This document shows, piece after piece, positions 8,736-18,157 of a stretch of 64,000 nucleotides of DNA (position 1 is the stretch's first letter; every line of letters starts with the position of its first letter). The notes beneath the pieces were generated by a model, which saw only the letters and a list, made by a program, of their open reading frames with translations, was not told the origin of the DNA and searched no databases. Location of the stretch: assembly GCA_031551695.1 (NCBI GenBank), contig JAVBNG010000020.1:79228-143227 (forward strand), in the 5' to 3' direction. A program made the translations under genes and the position numbers. This stretch comes from JAAYCI01 sp031551695. GTDB taxonomy: Bacteria; Bacillota; Clostridia; Oscillospirales; Ruminococcaceae.

Positions 8736-11048
8736 CTATTCAGATTTTTGGGGTTCGGCGCCCGGGATGAGCCCGGCGTCACGGAAGGCCGGGAACAGCA
8801 CGTGCGGGTTCAGCGGCGCGTCGTTCACGCTAACGCCCGTGGCGTTCAAAATGGCGTTGCGGATGGCAGGCGCGCAGGGCACCGTGGGTGGCTCGCCCAG
8901 GGCTTTGGTGCCGAAGGCGCCGGTGGGCTCATAATTTTCCACAAACTGGGCCTCCAGGTGCGGGTGGTCCATGGTGGTAGAGAGCTTGTAGTCCAGCAAA
9001 TTGTCGTTCAGCGGCTTGCCGGTTTTTTCGTCGTACATCAGCCGTTCCGAAAGGCCAAAGCCGATGGACATGCTCATGCCGCCGTGCACCTGTGCCGCCG
9101 CCAGCTGCGGGTTGATCAGTTGGCCGCAATCGTGCACGTTCACAAGGTCGAGGATTTTCACCTTGCCAAGGGGGATGTCCACCTCCACGTCGGCAAAGCA
9201 GCAGCCGAAGCTGTAGGCGTTCGATTTGCACTGCGCCGTGGTCTCGCTGGTGATGTGCTCGGCGTGCTGCGGGGAGTACAGCGTTTCGGTGGCAAGCTCT
9301 GCAAGGGTGCACAGTTTTGTGCCCGTTTGCTTCACCACGATATCGCCGTTCAATATGTCGATGTTTTCCGCCTGCTGGCGGGTGTGGCGGAAGGCCGCCT
9401 GCAAAATCTTTTCTTTCAGCATGGTGGCGGCCTTTTTCACGGACATGCCGCCCACATAAGTTTGGCGGCTGCCGTAGGCGCCGGTGCCGAAGGGGGTGAT
9501 GTCCGTGTCCTGCGTGCTGATGATATGCACGTCGTCATAGGGGATGGACAGCACTTCCGCGGCCATTTGGGCGAAGGCGGTGTCGGCGCCCTGGCCGATT
9601 TCCGTCTCCGCAATTTGCAACTGGATGCTGCCGTCCTGGTTCAGCACCATGCGGCAGGCCGAAACCTCAATGGAGATGGGCCACACGGCGGTGTTGTACC
9701 AAAACAGCGACACGCCCACGCCCCGGCGCACGGGGCCGGTTTGGTTCTGGTAGGCCTTGCGCTTTTCGTCCCAGCCGATGTAGTCGCGCCCTTTTGCCAG
9801 GCACTGGTTGAAGCTGTCGAACCAGTTGACGTTTTTGGAGAAGGGGTCAAAATAGCCGACGGGCATCATGTTTTTCTGGCGGATTTCAATGGGGTCGAGG
9901 CCAAGCGCCTTGGCGATGTCCTCTACGTGGCTCTCCATGGCAAAAATAGATTGCGGCGTGCCGTAGCCGCGCATGGCCCCGGCGGTGGCGGTGTTGGTGT
10001 GCACCGTCCAGCCCTCCACTTGCTGGGCCTTTTCGGCAATGTACAGCTGGCGGAAGGACGACATGGCCTTGCTTACAATGGAGTGGCCGTGGCTGCCATA
10101 GGCGCCCTGGTTCGAGTAATACTGCCCGTCCCGGGCCACCATGCGGCCGTCTTTCCGCACCCAGGAGGTAAGGTGGATATTCATGCCGTGGCGCACGCGG
10201 GTGCCGTAGAAGGTCTCTTCGCGGGTCAGTTCCAGCTTCACCAAACGGCCGCCCACCTGGGTGGTCAACCAGGCGTTCAGCGGCTCGTACAGGGCGTCCT
10301 GCTTGTTGCCAAAGCCGCCGCCGATGTACGGCTTCACAATGCGCACCTTGCCCCAGGGCAGGCCCAGCGCCTGGCCCACGATGCGCCGCACGATGTGCGG
10401 TATCTGCGTGGAGGCCACCACCACCACGCGGCCGCCCTCCATGTAGGCATAGCTTACCGGCGGCTCGATGTGGCAGTGCTGCACGATGGGAGTGGAGTAC
10501 CAGCCCTCCACCTTGATGAGCCCCGGCTCCTTGACGGCCTCGGCGAAGCCTGCGTCGGGATAGGCGGTGTAGCCCAAAATATTGTTCGGGTGGTCGTCGT
10601 GCAGCCGGCTGGCGCCGTCCTTCATGGCCTCGATGGGATCCAGCACCACGGGGTACTCGTCGTACTCCACCTTCACGGCGCGCATGCCGCGGCTTGCCGC
10701 CACTTCGTCCTCGGCAATCACCACGGCCACGTCGTCGCCGTACAGGCGCACGCGCTTGTTCAGCAGCAGGCGGTCGGTGGGGTCCTGGTGGGCGGGGTCC
10801 GTGCTCCATGGGTGGCCCGCCGTGGGGAAGGGAAAATCCGGCACGTCGAAACAGGTGAGCACCTTCACAACGCCCGGTATTTTTTCCGCTTCGCTGATGT
10901 CCACTTTCGTCACAAGGCCGTTCGCAATGGTGGAGTGGACGATTTTTGCCACCAAGGCGTCTTTTTCGCACAGATCGTCCGTATACTTGGCGCGCCCCGC
11001 CACTTTGTCGAACGCGTCCTTGCGGGGAACGCTTTTCCCAACAATCAT
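8736..11048 (-). CDS. xdhA: Molybdenum hydroxylase, molybdopterin-binding catalytic subunit
   Basis: 770 residues, close to the length of bacterial XdhA. The molybdopterin-contact motifs G-G-G-F-G-N-K and A-M-R-G-Y-G-T-P-Q are present. The presumed catalytic glutamate sits in the C-terminal L-G-E-P-P motif. The start at 11048 has GGAGGG correctly spaced; an in-frame ATG eleven codons earlier lacks this. The family hydroxylates purines and other N-heterocycles; xanthine or hypoxanthine is the default guess, but the substrate cannot be read from the sequence. No cofactor-insertion chaperone (E. coli PucA/XdhC-like) is encoded nearby. Confidence 0.92.
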   Translation of the reverse strand: MIVGKSVPRKDAFDKVAGRAKYTDDLCEKDALVAKIVHSTIANGLVTKVDISEAEKIPGVVKVLTCFDVPDFPFPTAGHPWSTDPAHQDPTDRLLLNKRVRLYGDDVAVVIAEDEVAASRGMRAVKVEYDEYPVVLDPIEAMKDGASRLHDDHPNNILGYTAYPDAGFAEAVKEPGLIKVEGWYSTPIVQHCHIEPPVSYAYMEGGRVVVVASTQIPHIVRRIVGQALGLPWGKVRIVKPYIGGGFGNKQDALYEPLNAWLTTQVGGRLVKLELTREETFYGTRVRHGMNIHLTSWVRKDGRMVARDGQYYSNQGAYGSHGHSIVSKAMSSFRQLYIAEKAQQVEGWTVHTNTATAGAMRGYGTPQSIFAMESHVEDIAKALGLDPIEIRQKNMMPVGYFDPFSKNVNWFDSFNQCLAKGRDYIGWDEKRKAYQNQTGPVRRGVGVSLFWYNTAVWPISIEVSACRMVLNQDGSIQLQIAETEIGQGADTAFAQMAAEVLSIPYDDVHIISTQDTDITPFGTGAYGSRQTYVGGMSVKKAATMLKEKILQAAFRHTRQQAENIDILNGDIVVKQTGTKLCTLAELATETLYSPQHAEHITSETTAQCKSNAYSFGCCFADVEVDIPLGKVKILDLVNVHDCGQLINPQLAAAQVHGGMSMSIGFGLSERLMYDEKTGKPLNDNLLDYKLSTTMDHPHLEAQFVENYEPTGAFGTKALGEPPTVPCAPAIRNAILNATGVSVNDAPLNPHVLFPAFRDAGLIPGAEPQKSE

Positions 11049-11096
11049 ACAAAGTCCCTCCGTTCTGGGTAATATGTCCACGTGGCTTGCATCCTG

Positions 11097-11846
11097 TTAC
11101 AGTTTTTTGCGCAGCATGGTGAATTCGAAAAAATCGGTATAATAGGCGTAGGTGTGTAAAACCGGGTATTTCAGGCGGTAATAGCCCACCTCGTCCATCA
11201 TCAAAAGGGCCGCGCCGTTTGGCAGTTCCATCTCACCCCGCACGGCGGCGGTGGCGTTTGTGGGGGTGATGCAGGCGATGTCGGTGTCCACCGTCACGCC
11301 GCAACACTCCTCCAAAAGGTCGAACACCGGGCGGCTCCAGTCGAACATCCGGTAGTTTTCGCCGCCGAAGATATGTACCGGCACGCGGTCGATAGAAAGG
11401 ATGACCGGCGTGCCCGACGCAAGCACCCGTTTCTGGCACACAATAAGCCTGGCTCCCACGTCGATGGCAAGGCGCTCGGCCATGTCCTCGTCGGCGGCCT
11501 CCTCGTGCATGCGCACGTGGTCTACCGTGGGGCGCTGGCCGCGGGCCGTCACCAGATGGTTGTACTCAAATTTCAAATCTAGCCGGTTGTCCATCTGTAC
11601 AATGTCGGTGTTGATGATGGTGCCGATGCCGCGGCCGCGCTCCACAAAGCCCTCGCGCTCCAGGTTGCCCAGCACGTCGCGGATGACCGACCGGCTGACG
11701 CCGTAGCGCGCGGCCAGTTCATCCTCGGCGGGCAGGCGTGTCTCACCCGCAAATTCCCCGCTGCGCAGGGCGCCAATCAGCGTGGCCGTAAGGCGCGTGG
11801 AAATGGTGGGCCCGCCCACATGGGGAAGCTCGTAGCCGCTGCGCAT
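11097..11846 (-). CDS. GntR family (HutC/UTRA subfamily) transcriptional regulator
   Basis: 249 residues. A winged helix-turn-helix occupies about residues 15-80 with the typical L-P-A-E-D-E-L-A-A-R-Y-G-V-S-R sequence, followed by a UTRA ligand-binding domain (about 95-240). It lies directly upstream of the xdh genes on the same strand with only 48 bases between them, so it is probably the first gene of that operon and its regulator. A TGTATA-TAG-TATACA palindrome overlaps its own predicted -10 element, which suggests autorepression. The effector is unknown; a purine intermediate would fit the context. Confidence 0.88.
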   Translation of the reverse strand: MRSGYELPHVGGPTISTRLTATLIGALRSGEFAGETRLPAEDELAARYGVSRSVIRDVLGNLEREGFVERGRGIGTIINTDIVQMDNRLDLKFEYNHLVTARGQRPTVDHVRMHEEAADEDMAERLAIDVGARLIVCQKRVLASGTPVILSIDRVPVHIFGGENYRMFDWSRPVFDLLEECCGVTVDTDIACITPTNATAAVRGEMELPNGAALLMMDEVGYYRLKYPVLHTYAYYTDFFEFTMLRKKL

Positions 11847-11887
11847 GTTTCACCTCATGTCGTGCGAAAAATCAATAGTCATACTTT

Positions 11888-11902
11888 TGTATATAGTATA
11901 CA
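11888..11902. promoter_or_regulatory. Candidate UTRA-regulator operator (perfect palindrome)
   Basis: TGTATA-TAG-TATACA, 42 bases upstream of the GntR start. It overlaps the -10 hexamer of the predicted promoter. A similar GTATA-T-TATAC site precedes the second UTRA regulator at 48165. Confidence 0.55.
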
Positions 11903-11923
11903 CTTACTGCCCGCGACTAGCAA
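11895..11923 (-). promoter_or_regulatory. Predicted sigma-70 promoter of the GntR-xdh operon
   Basis: On the minus strand, TTGCTA (11923-11918) and TATACT (11900-11895) are 17 bases apart. The -35 is a weak match and the -10 a good one. Confidence 0.45.
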
Positions 11924-12165
11924 GTCAAATTAGCATATTTCGCAAAAATGATACAATTGCATATTCCTCATAATTTCTATACGCGTCGGCATGTGTGGTT
12001 ACGCAACGCACATCTACCTTCCGCGCTGTTCTGCGTACAATAATTAAACGTTGTTCGCAGTCCAGCTTGCGGCTGACGATATGCTTATGCGCATCCACCC
12101 CTTCCGCCGCTTGTACACTCCTTTTGCACTTGATAATATTACTATACATCATCCCCGGCGTCCTG

Positions 12166-14511
12166 TCATCCGCCCCAAAAGCTTTGCAACCGCCGCGGAA
12201 AATCCTCCCGCGTCACGGCCACGCGGTGGGCCCAGTGAGCGGGAAACAGCGCCCGGTAGCGCGCGGTGGCAAACCGGCTGTCGATGAGCAGGGCCACGCC
12301 GCGGTCTTCCTCTGTGCGGATGACGCGCCCGGCGGCCTGCAGCACCTTGTTCATGCCGGGAAAGGTGTACGCAAAATCAAACCCGCAGCCGTTTTTTTCG
12401 TTGTAATAGTCCTTCACGCTGTCCGGCTCGGGGCCTATTTGCGGCAGGCCCACGCCCACCACCGCTGTGCCGATGAGCCGCTCGCCGGGCAAGTCCACCC
12501 CTTCGGAAAAAATGCCGCCCAGCACGCAAAAGCCCAGCATGCTCTCCTCGGGGGCCTCGGCAAAGGCCGCCAGGTATTCCTCCCGGGCGGCCTCGTCCAT
12601 GCGGCCGGTTTGCACGTGGGTTTTGATGTCGGGGTACTGCTCCGTAAACGCTTGCAGTACGTCGGCCATGTACTTATAGCTGGGGAAATAGGCGATGTAG
12701 TTGCCGGTTTTGGCCTCTACCATGGTCCCCAGCATGTCCGCCACGGGCCGCACGCTGGCCGCGCGGTCGGCGTATTTTGTGCTGATGCCCTCGGCCACGA
12801 ACAGGCCCAGATTTTCCGGCGGGAACGGGCTTTCCAGCGCCAGCAGTTTTGCCTCTTCGCTGCCCAGCACCTCGCGGTAATAGGGCAAAGGCAGCAGCGT
12901 GGCGGAAAAAAACACCGCCGCACGCCCCTGGGAAAGGCTTTCGTCCACAAAGCGGGCGGCGTCCAGACACAGCAGTTTCGCCGTCACGTCGCTGCCGCGC
13001 TTGTAGGCCAGGGAAACAAAATCCTCGCCGTATTTTTCCAAAATGCGGGTGTAAAAAATTGTGGCAAAATAGGCTTCGAGCAGTTCTTTTTCCCACTCGA
13101 AGCCCCGGTTGTCCTCAAGGTACGCCGCCGCCGCGTCGATAAACCGTTCCACAGGCTCGGTCAGTTCGTCAAAGGGGTTTTCCTGGCGCAAAATAGCGGT
13201 TTCGCCGGCGGCACAGCGCTTTGCCAACGCCAAAAAGGCGCTGTTCACGGCGGCAAGGGCCGTGCGCAGCCGCTTGGCGTTTTTGGGCGCCAGTTTTTTT
13301 ACAAGGGCAAAATCGCCTTTGCGCAGCTGGGCCGTGTACATGTTGCGGCTGCGGTCCACCAGGTTGTGCGCCTCGTCAATCAAAAACAGGTAGTCGCCGC
13401 CGGTTTCGAAAAAGCGCTGCAAATGCACCACCGGGTCGAACAAATAGTTGTAGTCGCAAATCACACAGTCGCACCAAAGGGCCAAATCCAGCGAGAGCTC
13501 GTAGGGGCACAGCATGCGCTTTTTGGCGTAATGTTCCACTTCGGCGCGGCCCAGCGGGCCGCCCTGCTGCAAAATGTCGTACACCGCGTCGTTCACCCGG
13601 TCGTAATAGCCGTTTGCGTAGGGGCAGTCGTCCGGGTTGCAGGCGCGCTCCTCCAAAAAGCAGATTTTATCCTTCGCCGTTAGGGTGAGGCTGTTGAAGG
13701 AGAGGCCGCCCGCCTTTTCCCGCAGCAGGGCAATGGCATCCTCGGCGGCCTTGCGGGTGACGGTTTTGGAGGTGAGGTAAAAAATAAGGCCGCCGTGGCC
13801 CTCGCCCATGGCCTTCATGGCGGGGAACAAGGTGGAAATGGTTTTGCCCGTGCCTGTGGGCGCGCAGGCCAAAAGGCGGCCGCAGCTTTCAAAGGTGCGG
13901 TAGCACGCCACGGCCAGTTGGCGCTGGCCCGCCCGGTACGCCGCAAAGGGGAAAGCCGCCGCCTGCAGCGACGCATTGCGCTTTTTTGCCCAGGTTGCCG
14001 TGCGCGCGGCCCAGCGCTCGTATTGGCCAATCAAATCGTCAAAAAAAGCGGCCAGTTCTTCCGCCGTGTAGTCCCGCACAAAACGGCGCACGTCGCCCGA
14101 GTCGATATTGCAGTAGGTAAGCCGCACCGCCGCGCCGGAAAGGTTTCGCGTTTGGCACAAAATGTGCGCGTACACGCACCCCTGGGCAAAATGCTCTGGG
14201 TATTTGTCCTCATACAGCGCGTCCAGCGCCACGGCTGTGGTTTTGATCTCATCCACCGTAATGCGCCCGTCTTCGTCAATCACGCCGTCCGCCCGGCCGG
14301 ACAGGTGATAAACAAAGTCCCCCTTCTCACAACTAAGAGAAAGGGGTACTTCCGGCGTATAGGCGGCACCGCCCTGTTTTTGCAGGCGGCGGTGGATGCG
14401 TGTGCCAAGCGCGGCGCGGCCGGCGCCGCCGGAAAACCGGCTGTCCAGCGAGCCGCCGCGCAGCAAAAATTCACACAGGTACCGAACGGACAACAAAACA
14501 CTTTCTGGCAT
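12166..14511 (-). CDS. XPD/DinG-type Fe-S helicase with N-terminal PD-(D/E)XK nuclease domain
   Basis: 781 residues. Residues 1-130 look like a Cas4/RecB-type nuclease: H40, D75 and the E88-I-K90 triad are in order. Residues 180-781 form a superfamily 2 helicase of the Rad3/XPD/DinG group, with Walker A around 218-224 (P-T-G-T-G-K-T), four candidate Fe-S cysteines (C284, C291, C296, C335) and the DEAH box at 379-382. The C-terminal motifs VI-like Q-A-A-G-R-V-I-R-T are intact. Such proteins act on damaged or branched DNA (DinG-like) or in lineage-specific repair. The start at 14511 has a GGAGAG site. No partner gene is adjacent. Confidence 0.88.
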   Translation of the reverse strand: MPESVLLSVRYLCEFLLRGGSLDSRFSGGAGRAALGTRIHRRLQKQGGAAYTPEVPLSLSCEKGDFVYHLSGRADGVIDEDGRITVDEIKTTAVALDALYEDKYPEHFAQGCVYAHILCQTRNLSGAAVRLTYCNIDSGDVRRFVRDYTAEELAAFFDDLIGQYERWAARTATWAKKRNASLQAAAFPFAAYRAGQRQLAVACYRTFESCGRLLACAPTGTGKTISTLFPAMKAMGEGHGGLIFYLTSKTVTRKAAEDAIALLREKAGGLSFNSLTLTAKDKICFLEERACNPDDCPYANGYYDRVNDAVYDILQQGGPLGRAEVEHYAKKRMLCPYELSLDLALWCDCVICDYNYLFDPVVHLQRFFETGGDYLFLIDEAHNLVDRSRNMYTAQLRKGDFALVKKLAPKNAKRLRTALAAVNSAFLALAKRCAAGETAILRQENPFDELTEPVERFIDAAAAYLEDNRGFEWEKELLEAYFATIFYTRILEKYGEDFVSLAYKRGSDVTAKLLCLDAARFVDESLSQGRAAVFFSATLLPLPYYREVLGSEEAKLLALESPFPPENLGLFVAEGISTKYADRAASVRPVADMLGTMVEAKTGNYIAYFPSYKYMADVLQAFTEQYPDIKTHVQTGRMDEAAREEYLAAFAEAPEESMLGFCVLGGIFSEGVDLPGERLIGTAVVGVGLPQIGPEPDSVKDYYNEKNGCGFDFAYTFPGMNKVLQAAGRVIRTEEDRGVALLIDSRFATARYRALFPAHWAHRVAVTREDFPRRLQSFWGG

Positions 14512-14553
14512 GTGCTCTCCGGGTGTATGGGATGCGGTGATTGTAACGGTGTT

Positions 14554-16695
14554 TTAGCGGGGCCTTGCCACGGCGTCCTGCGCCTCCGCCAGCTCTTTGT
14601 ACCAGCGGGCGGCGGCAAGGTAGCTGTCGCCGGTCACATGGTCCGGCAAATTGTTCTTTTTGGCAAAGGCGGTCACTTCATCCCAGTTTGAATATTCATA
14701 GTTTTGGAAAAAGGCAAGCAGTTCGGAATAGGGGCCGTTCGGCGTCAGGATAGAATCGCGGATCTCGTCCGCCACAGGGATCTCCTGGAACAACTCCTCT
14801 TTGGTTTTATCCAGCGCGATGTTCAAAAGCGAGAACATGCCCGTGAGGAACACCTGGTGCGCGTCCAGCGGGGGATGGAAATAGGGGGCCAACAACTCGC
14901 CAAAGCGTGCGCGGATGAGCGAGATGCGCACCAGCTCCAGCGGTTTGGACGCGGCCGCGCCGCTCATGGCCAGAAGGGCCACCCAGTTTTTCAGGCTTTC
15001 CTCGCCAAGATAGGCAAGGCCGGTGTCTATGGAAGAAATGGGGTTTTTCAGCCCCACGGCGGCGGAGTTCAAAAGCCGCAGCAGCTTGTAGGAGAGGGCA
15101 ATGTCGGAGGAGATGATTCGGCTGATCTCCTTGAAATCGGTATAGCCGTCGGTGCTGGCCAACTTCAACAGGCGCAGGTAATTCGCGCGCATGGGGTCGA
15201 TGTCCTTGGTCTTTTTCGTCACGGCCTCTTCGCCGAAGAAAAAACCCTGGAACAATTTAAATCCCCTGCGCCGGGCGGCTTCAAATGCCTCGGAATCGTC
15301 CACGCCGTCGGCGATGAAAATCTTGTCGGCGTGTTTTGCAATCACTTCTCTTTCGCCCGCGGCATCGAACGAACCGGGCAAAAACTTGCAGTAGGTGGTG
15401 ATGCCAAACAGCGGCGTATCTTTCGTTTCCTGGGAAATGCCGATGAGGCACAGGGTGTACCCCTGGCTTGCCAATTGCTTGAACTTGATGGCCTGCATGG
15501 GGCTTGCGGCGGCGGGCACCGTGATGATGATTTTTGCCTTGGGCAGCGCCTTCAATGTGGTGTTTGTGTTCATGCCGCTGGTGTAGGCCACAAAATATTT
15601 TTGCTCGCTTTGCAGGTCCTGCAAACTCAGGGCGTCGGTAAAATGTGCACCGTCTGTCAGCGATACGGCGTCCGGGTCGCCTCCGCTGCTGCCGCGGTCC
15701 AAAATCTCATAGGCAAAGGTGCGGCCGTCCGGCGTCAGCACGGGCTGGATGTTGATGTAGCGGTCGCGGAATTTTTTTGCGCTGTCGTAGCGCGTTTCAA
15801 AAAATTCCAGCCGGTTGCGCCCGTTGTTTTTGGCCTGGTACAGGGCAATGTCCGCCTTGCGCAGCAATTCGGACATGGTGACGCCGAACTCCGGGTAGCA
15901 GGCCGCGCCCATGCTCAGCGTGCAGCCCAGCTCGATGTTCGGCATGGTGTAGTTCACCAGCGCGTTTTTCAAAATACCGCGGTAATATTCCTGCTGCTCG
16001 GCCGCTGTGGCAAAACGGCCCGCCTTTTCCGTGAAAAACAGCACAAACTCGTCGCCGCCAAGGCGGTACAGGCGGCCGTGGAAGTTGGCGTCCGCCAGCA
16101 GGTGCTCCGTCAGGCGGCGCAGCATGATATCGCCGGTGCTGTGGCCGTAGGTGTCGTTGATGCTTTTGAAATAGTCCAAATCGAAAATAGCCATGGCGCC
16201 GCACAGCGCGCCAGACTCGATCATTTTCTGCTTGTCCTCAAAGTCCTTGCGCAGGCGCTGGCGGTTTGGCACGCCGGTCACGCTGTCTATATACGCCAAC
16301 TTTTGCAGGGCGGCGCTGTCTTCGGCCGCCTCGTCGCTTTGCAGGTACAGCATGGTGGCGGGCCGCTCGTCCAGCCAATCCATCTGGCGCGCCCGCACCG
16401 AAAAATGGGCGCCATTTTCAGAAGTCACCTCATACACCGCCTCGGGCGTGTCGTTGTCCGGGTGGTTGGGGCAGCGGTCGCAAAGGGCTGAAAACAACAG
16501 GGAGTACCCCTCCTTGCAGCCCTTGTCCGAAGGCAAACCTGCATCCGCCAGCAGCGCTGTGGCGCCGGGGCTGGCCCAAACAACCTCGCAGCCGCCGCGG
16601 GTGACGACAAGTTCCGTGCCTGCGCCGGATAAAAGCGCGCCCACCGTTTTTTCCAGACGCTGGATATCCGTGGTTTTTTTGTTAAATATTGCCAT
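14554..16695 (-). CDS. PAS-GGDEF-degenerate EAL-HDOD signalling protein
   Basis: 713 residues, cytosolic, no membrane segment. Residues 25-120 form a PAS-like domain with C60, C72 and C75 in a C-x11-C-x2-C-P pattern. The GGDEF domain has an intact G-G-D-E-F at 213-217, so cyclic-di-GMP synthesis is possible; no RxxD inhibitory site precedes it. Residues 320-510 resemble an EAL domain whose catalytic E-A-L and metal residues are missing, as in YuxH-type proteins. Residues 510-700 form an HDOD domain. The architecture suggests a sensor that makes c-di-GMP in response to a redox or metal cue and passes the signal on through the YuxH-like half. Confidence 0.85.
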   Translation of the reverse strand: MAIFNKKTTDIQRLEKTVGALLSGAGTELVVTRGGCEVVWASPGATALLADAGLPSDKGCKEGYSLLFSALCDRCPNHPDNDTPEAVYEVTSENGAHFSVRARQMDWLDERPATMLYLQSDEAAEDSAALQKLAYIDSVTGVPNRQRLRKDFEDKQKMIESGALCGAMAIFDLDYFKSINDTYGHSTGDIMLRRLTEHLLADANFHGRLYRLGGDEFVLFFTEKAGRFATAAEQQEYYRGILKNALVNYTMPNIELGCTLSMGAACYPEFGVTMSELLRKADIALYQAKNNGRNRLEFFETRYDSAKKFRDRYINIQPVLTPDGRTFAYEILDRGSSGGDPDAVSLTDGAHFTDALSLQDLQSEQKYFVAYTSGMNTNTTLKALPKAKIIITVPAAASPMQAIKFKQLASQGYTLCLIGISQETKDTPLFGITTYCKFLPGSFDAAGEREVIAKHADKIFIADGVDDSEAFEAARRRGFKLFQGFFFGEEAVTKKTKDIDPMRANYLRLLKLASTDGYTDFKEISRIISSDIALSYKLLRLLNSAAVGLKNPISSIDTGLAYLGEESLKNWVALLAMSGAAASKPLELVRISLIRARFGELLAPYFHPPLDAHQVFLTGMFSLLNIALDKTKEELFQEIPVADEIRDSILTPNGPYSELLAFFQNYEYSNWDEVTAFAKKNNLPDHVTGDSYLAAARWYKELAEAQDAVARPR

Positions 16696-16869
16696 CCTGC
16701 CTCACGTCGCCTCACATTTAGTTGCTGTTCGGATAAAACGCACCTTTATCATACATGAAAAAGTGCCCTGCGTCAAAATGTTTTCTGCATTCTTTTGGGT
16801 GTTTTTGCGGCGCGGATGTGGTAAAATCATTATGTCAGGAAAGCACTGGTGTGCAAAGGGGGCAAGCGG

Positions 16870-18147
16870 GTGAAGAAAACAGGCATGGTATCGTGCTGTC
16901 TGGCGGCGGTGATGTTGCTGGCGGGCCTGGTTCCCGCACGGGTTTTTGGCGCGGTGGTGGATGCCGGCGGCACAGCGGCGGTGGAAACAGGCGCTGTGCT
17001 GGAATATTGGTGTATGTGGGAAGTGGATGAAGAGCGCGGTCTTGTGGTGGCCGAGGCGGTGAAGGCGTTTACAAAAGCCACCGGCGTGGACGTGCAGGTG
17101 TATTACCTTGGCCGCGACGTGGCAAACGTGTTGCTGCCCGCCCTGAAGGCCGGTGAAGTGGCGGATGTGTTCGACGCGGACGCCGCCCATGTGGTAAACA
17201 ACCTGGGGGACTATTTGCTGCCGCTGGAACATTATGTGTCCGCCACATACGCGGACACAGGCGATAAACCCTACGGGGGCACCCAAAACCAACTGTTTTG
17301 GCAGTTTGCCGGGGGGCTGGAAGCCGCCCGCGGCTTTGGTGAAGCGGGCGCGCACATCGTGCCTTACGCCCCGGTGGTGTTCGCCATGACGGCGAACCGC
17401 GATATCCTGAAGCTTGCAGGCTATGAGGAATACCCGCAGACCTGGGACGAGTTTATGGCCATTTGCAAAACACTGAAAGCCGCCGGGCTTGTGCCCATGA
17501 CGGTGGACGACGTGTACCTGCCCGCCCTGTTTTACGCCACGCTGTCCATGCTGGCGGGCGGCGAGGAATGCAGCCGCATCATCGCCGAGGGCGACTACGC
17601 CGCGTCGGCCGTGGCCAAGGCGTGCGCCCTGTGGGGTGAGGTAACGTCGCATAATTATATCACCAAGGCCGCCGCCGAAAACAAATATCCCGCGGGCATG
17701 CTGGGGACGATGGCAGGCGGCGGCGCCGTGTTTTATTTTGGGCCGTCCACCTTCACGGCCGAAGCGCACGGCAGGGACAACGGCTTCCAATGGGGCCGTT
17801 TTGCGCTGCCCGGCAAAACAGCGGGGGAACCCTATGCGCTGTTTGGCGCGGCAAGCGCCTTCGGCATCCACAAAAACACCGCCGCGCCAAACGCCGCCTT
17901 TGCCTTTGTGCGGTTTATGACCACAGGCGAATGGGACGCGACCTTCGCGGCGAACAGCTACGGCATTCCGATGGCAAGCAGTGTCTGGCCGGAGAAACCG
18001 GACGGGGAGCAGGCGGTGGTGGAAGGCGCCGAGGCCTGCTATCCGCTGCCCACGGGCAACGCGGCAAACGCCATAAAGGCGGGCTTTTTGCAAATGATTG
18101 CCGGCGAAATAGACGCGGCGGGCTTTGCGGCCCTGCTGGCGGGGTAG
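16870..18147 (+). CDS. Orphan extracellular solute-binding protein (family 1-like)
   Basis: 425 residues. The N-terminus is a Sec signal peptide (K-K at 2-3, hydrophobic core, cleavage near A-R-V-F-G-A); no lipobox cysteine follows, unlike the other binding proteins in this window. The rest has the layout of sugar-type binding proteins, including Y-P-Q-T-W-D-E-F and a periplasmic-binding hinge region. GTG 16870 is chosen as start, preceded by an AAAGGGGG site; ATG 16849 upstream is possible. No permease or ATPase is near. It sits between two GGDEF genes and a VanX-like gene. In a Gram-positive cell a non-lipidated binding protein would be released or need a wall anchor, which is odd. Confidence 0.75.
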   Translation: MKKTGMVSCCLAAVMLLAGLVPARVFGAVVDAGGTAAVETGAVLEYWCMWEVDEERGLVVAEAVKAFTKATGVDVQVYYLGRDVANVLLPALKAGEVADVFDADAAHVVNNLGDYLLPLEHYVSATYADTGDKPYGGTQNQLFWQFAGGLEAARGFGEAGAHIVPYAPVVFAMTANRDILKLAGYEEYPQTWDEFMAICKTLKAAGLVPMTVDDVYLPALFYATLSMLAGGEECSRIIAEGDYAASAVAKACALWGEVTSHNYITKAAAENKYPAGMLGTMAGGGAVFYFGPSTFTAEAHGRDNGFQWGRFALPGKTAGEPYALFGAASAFGIHKNTAAPNAAFAFVRFMTTGEWDATFAANSYGIPMASSVWPEKPDGEQAVVEGAEACYPLPTGNAANAIKAGFLQMIAGEIDAAGFAALLAG

Positions 18148-18157
18148 CAACAACCGC

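Larger units (their letters stand above)
11847..12165. other. Intergenic region, 319 bases
   Basis: It lies between the end of the helicase gene and the GntR start, both on the minus strand. It holds the GntR promoter and palindrome near 11888-11923. The remainder (about 11930-12165) is AT-richer; I see no gene, RNA or clear terminator in it. Confidence 0.6.

Noticed and set aside
8175..11072. Very long open frame on the plus strand opposite the xdh genes
   Set aside because: It mirrors xdhA and xdhB, which have full motifs and ribosome-binding sites on the minus strand. It is His/Ala/Gly-rich without domains, as expected for the antisense of a GC-rich gene.
12000..13683. Long plus-strand frame opposite the helicase gene
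   Set aside because: The helicase on the minus strand has complete catalytic motifs; the plus-strand frame is an antisense shadow.
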